DNA of 64,000 nucleotides from Bin80 sp965220935 (lineage in GTDB: Bacteria > Bacteroidota > Rhodothermia > Rhodothermales > Bin80): NCBI GenBank assembly GCA_965220935.1, contig OZ244857.1, positions 1,426,001 to 1,490,000 on the forward strand. The letters are read 5' to 3'. The number at the start of each line of letters is the position of its first letter. Within the stretch, counting starts at the first letter, position 1. The notes under the pieces are model-generated. The model saw nothing but the letters and a program-made list of their open reading frames with translations, had not been told where the DNA came from and searched no databases. A program made the translations under genes and the position numbers. Shown piece after piece: positions 61,999 through 64,000 of this stretch.

Positions 61999-63753
61999 TT
62001 ATCTCATATCATCAGCGCCCTTGACCACTAAAAACGGGCCGATAGCCAAGGCATCCATATTTGTATTCTTAAAACAGCTCACTGCATCATCGGGAGAAGA
62101 TACGATTGGCTCTCCTCTCACATTAAAACTAGTGTTGATCAGTACTGGACACTCTGTCCGTGCTTCAAACTCAGTCAATAACTGATAAAAAAGTGGGTGA
62201 TCTATTTTAGATACTGTTTGAATTCGCGCGGATCCATCCACATGAGTGACTGCAGCAATTGAAGATTGGATATTTTTCTGTTTCTGTAATCCATCACCAT
62301 GAGTTGCGGCATCATTGACTTGAGCTGTTAACAGCATGTAAGGACTTTTAGTCGTGATTTGAAACCACTCATTACTTTTTTCTTCAAGCACAGCTGGGGC
62401 AAATGGTCTGAAACTTTCTCTGAATTTAATTGACTGATTCACATGCTGTTGCATTTCAAGTCTTCTCGGATCTGCTAGAATACTCCGATATCCAAGTGCC
62501 CGAGGGCCATACTCCATTCGCCCTTGAAACCAGCCAATTACTTTTTGATTTTCAAGTAATTCTGCAACACACTTACATAAACTATCGTCACTGAGCTCCA
62601 TATATGATAACGAAGCATGCTCCAGTGCAGATTGAATCTCTTGCCTGTGGTATGATGGCCCAAGCCCCAAACCTTTCATTGCATCTGATTTTGGAGGCTT
62701 ACGTCGTGCTTTATGATGCTGAAACCACGCCATCAAGGCAGCGCCCAGCGCACCACCTGCATCACCCGCTGCGGGTTGAATCCATATTTGGTCACATATA
62801 GATGATTGAACAAGTTTTCCATTAGCGACACAGTTGAGTGCAACACCACCTGCCATGCAGAGATTTTTTTCACCAGATTCATTGACTGCATATCGTGCCA
62901 TTTTTAACACCACATCCTCAACTACGACCTGAATTGAACAAGCAAGGTTCAAGTCTTTTTTCGTAATGTCTGACTCTGGAATTCGGGCTTTGCCTTCAAA
63001 AAGAGATTCAAATGCTTTTGAGTACATCCTTAATCCCCAAGGGAAAGCAAAATATTTTAGATTTAGCCGATAAGATCCATCATGTTTGATATCTATCAAT
63101 TCATCAAGAATCATTTGAGTATAGATGGGCTCCCCATAGGGCGCCAATCCCATCAACTTATATTCACCAGAATTAACTTGAAAACCACAATAGCCCGTAA
63201 ATGTGCTATATAAAAGACCAAGTGAGTGAGGAAAATGAATCTCCTTTTCAAGCAAAATATCCGAGCCATGACCGGCGCCGATTGAAGTTGTCGCCCATTC
63301 CCCTACCCCATCGGTGGTCAAAATTGTAGCTGATTGAAATGGAGATGGAAAAAAAGCGCTGGCTGCATGGCTTTCATGATGTTCACAGAATAAAACCTGA
63401 CCATCAAAATCAAGACCTTTTTGAAGAATATCTGGAATCCATAAATTACGTTTAAGCCACACTGGCATCGCTTTGACAAATGATGGGATGCCGCGAGGAA
63501 CACCGCTTAAATAGGTTTCCAGAAGTCGCTCAAATTTTAGGAATGGCTTGTCGTAATAAGCAACTGAAGTTAATTCATTCGCAGAGATTCCAGCATAATC
63601 AAGGCACCATTGAATCGCATTGGCTGGAAATGATGCATCATGCTTGATCCTTGTAAATCGCTCTTCTTGAGCAGCGGCAACAATGACACCGTCTTTAAGC
63701 AAACATGCAGCGGCATCATGATACCAACAGCTGACCCCTAAAATATAGGTCAC
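61999..63753 (-). CDS. NodU/TobZ family carbamoyltransferase
   Basis: This 584-residue protein starts at GTG 63753: TYILGVSCWYHDAAACLLKD, then GVIVAAAQEERFTRIKHDAS. The Kae1-like N-domain has CEHHESHAASAFFPSPF (metal His) and ILTTDGVGEW. The middle has LCMAGGVALNCVANGKL and QPAAGDAGGALGAAL. The C-domain has FQGRMEYGPRALGYRSILAD and LINTSFNVRGEPIV. These enzymes transfer a carbamoyl group from carbamoyl phosphate through a carbamoyl-adenylate to sugar or antibiotic hydroxyls. The acceptor here is unknown; no biosynthetic cluster is next to it. The start overlaps the valS stop as GTGA, so translation is probably coupled. Confidence 0.93.
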   Translation of the reverse strand: MTYILGVSCWYHDAAACLLKDGVIVAAAQEERFTRIKHDASFPANAIQWCLDYAGISANELTSVAYYDKPFLKFERLLETYLSGVPRGIPSFVKAMPVWLKRNLWIPDILQKGLDFDGQVLFCEHHESHAASAFFPSPFQSATILTTDGVGEWATTSIGAGHGSDILLEKEIHFPHSLGLLYSTFTGYCGFQVNSGEYKLMGLAPYGEPIYTQMILDELIDIKHDGSYRLNLKYFAFPWGLRMYSKAFESLFEGKARIPESDITKKDLNLACSIQVVVEDVVLKMARYAVNESGEKNLCMAGGVALNCVANGKLVQSSICDQIWIQPAAGDAGGALGAALMAWFQHHKARRKPPKSDAMKGLGLGPSYHRQEIQSALEHASLSYMELSDDSLCKCVAELLENQKVIGWFQGRMEYGPRALGYRSILADPRRLEMQQHVNQSIKFRESFRPFAPAVLEEKSNEWFQITTKSPYMLLTAQVNDAATHGDGLQKQKNIQSSIAAVTHVDGSARIQTVSKIDHPLFYQLLTEFEARTECPVLINTSFNVRGEPIVSSPDDAVSCFKNTNMDALAIGPFLVVKGADDMR

Positions 63754-64000
63754 GGGTCTAACCAGTCGGCCAGACTGGCGCGTAATTTTGCAATTTCAGA
63801 CTTGGCATCTAACTCTTTCTGGCGCTCATTTTGTACCACTTCCTCAGGAGCATGAGTGACAAATTTATCGTTCTGAAGTTTTATCTGAACTCTTTGAAGA
63901 AACTTTTCCTTTTGCGCTAAATTCTTGGCTAATCGCTCATACTCCGCTTTAGGGTCAACCATGCCCCGAACATAAACGATTGCAGATCCAACAACGGATG
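63750..64000 (-). CDS. valS: Valine-tRNA ligase, C-terminal end (partial)
   Basis: The frame enters from the right edge (VVGSAIVYVRGMVDPKAEYE) and ends at TGA 63750-63752. The sequence RLAKNLAQKEKFLQRVQIKL followed by FVTHAPEEVVQNERQK and an ASLADWL tail is the C-terminal coiled-coil arm of ValRS that grips tRNA-Val. Only about 83 residues are inside the window, and an internal ATG at 63962 is not the start. The stop overlaps the carbamoyltransferase start by three bases (GTGA). Confidence 0.9.
   Translation of the reverse strand, partial: SVVGSAIVYVRGMVDPKAEYERLAKNLAQKEKFLQRVQIKLQNDKFVTHAPEEVVQNERQKELDAKSEIAKLRASLADWLDP

Noticed and set aside
1..64000. CRISPR array or rRNA genes
   Set aside because: I saw no series of regularly spaced repeats and no rRNA-like sequence in the window.

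Overview
The window looks like a chromosome segment from a moderately AT-rich member of the Bacteroidota/Rhodothermota group. The evidence is a TonB receptor with a carboxypeptidase-regulatory N-domain, PorV-like and T9SS-sorted secreted proteins, FG-GAP repeat proteins ending in a type IX sorting-like domain, a short glycogen/starch synthase beside a DUF4270-like lipoprotein, a NagB-LmbE fusion, RNase Y and a general lack of Shine-Dalgarno sequences. No rRNA is present, so the placement rests on gene content only.

Region 1 (1-11.9 kb) is core translation and cell biology: tRNA-Val(GAC), then infC-rpmI-rplT-[Phe leader peptide]-pheS-pheT, a coiled-coil protein plus zapA, a 6S-like RNA, rny, a membrane dipeptidase, and the convergent glyS and a class V aminotransferase. 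The gene order infC-rpmI-rplT-leader-pheST matches that of E. coli. The 130 bases before pheS hold a complete ribosome-mediated attenuator: a 17-residue leader peptide with three consecutive Phe codons and competing 1:2, 2:3 and 3:4 hairpins.

Region 2 (12.2-24.8 kb) starts with a frame-broken Schlafen/AlbA_2 ATP-binding gene. It is followed by a tightly packed minus-strand operon for the outer membrane and surface: TonB receptor, 1133-residue surface protein, PorV-like barrel and PGRP amidase. A secreted FG-GAP protein comes next.

Region 3 (25-40.3 kb) is an accessory island. It holds a protein that looks truncated, a two-gene ATPase plus PD-(D/E)XK-like nuclease unit, a very unusual 1124-residue fusion of an AlbA_2/HATPase_c_4 protein to a full-length but catalytically dead Argonaute, and a second FG-GAP paralogue. 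Most of this lies between inverted 22/23-base repeats 9.2 kb apart. To its right a MetE-like gene is split by a decayed ISNCY/IS1202-type element, which itself carries a second, IS1380-like element with a 4-base target duplication. A broken second copy of the ATPase-nuclease pair lies at 44.6-46.6 kb. The sequence differences between the two copies point to the conserved, probably functional residues.

Region 4 (40.3-64 kb) returns to housekeeping genes: a cysteine synthase-like enzyme, DUF3467, an LptF/G permease, sucC, a GNAT enzyme, the operon eno-ftsB/divIC-ROK kinase-lptD, a TPR protein, an outer-membrane protein with a DUF4270-like lipoprotein and glycogen synthase, nagB-lmbE, msrA, a DUF1080 protein, a cold-shock protein, a NodU/TobZ carbamoyltransferase and the end of valS.

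The two strongest candidates for undescribed biology are the AlbA_2-Argonaute fusion (28262-31636) and the ATPase-nuclease pair present in two copies (25970-27997 and 44581-46595). The pheS attenuator is the clearest regulatory find. All family assignments come from reading motifs; no database search was run.
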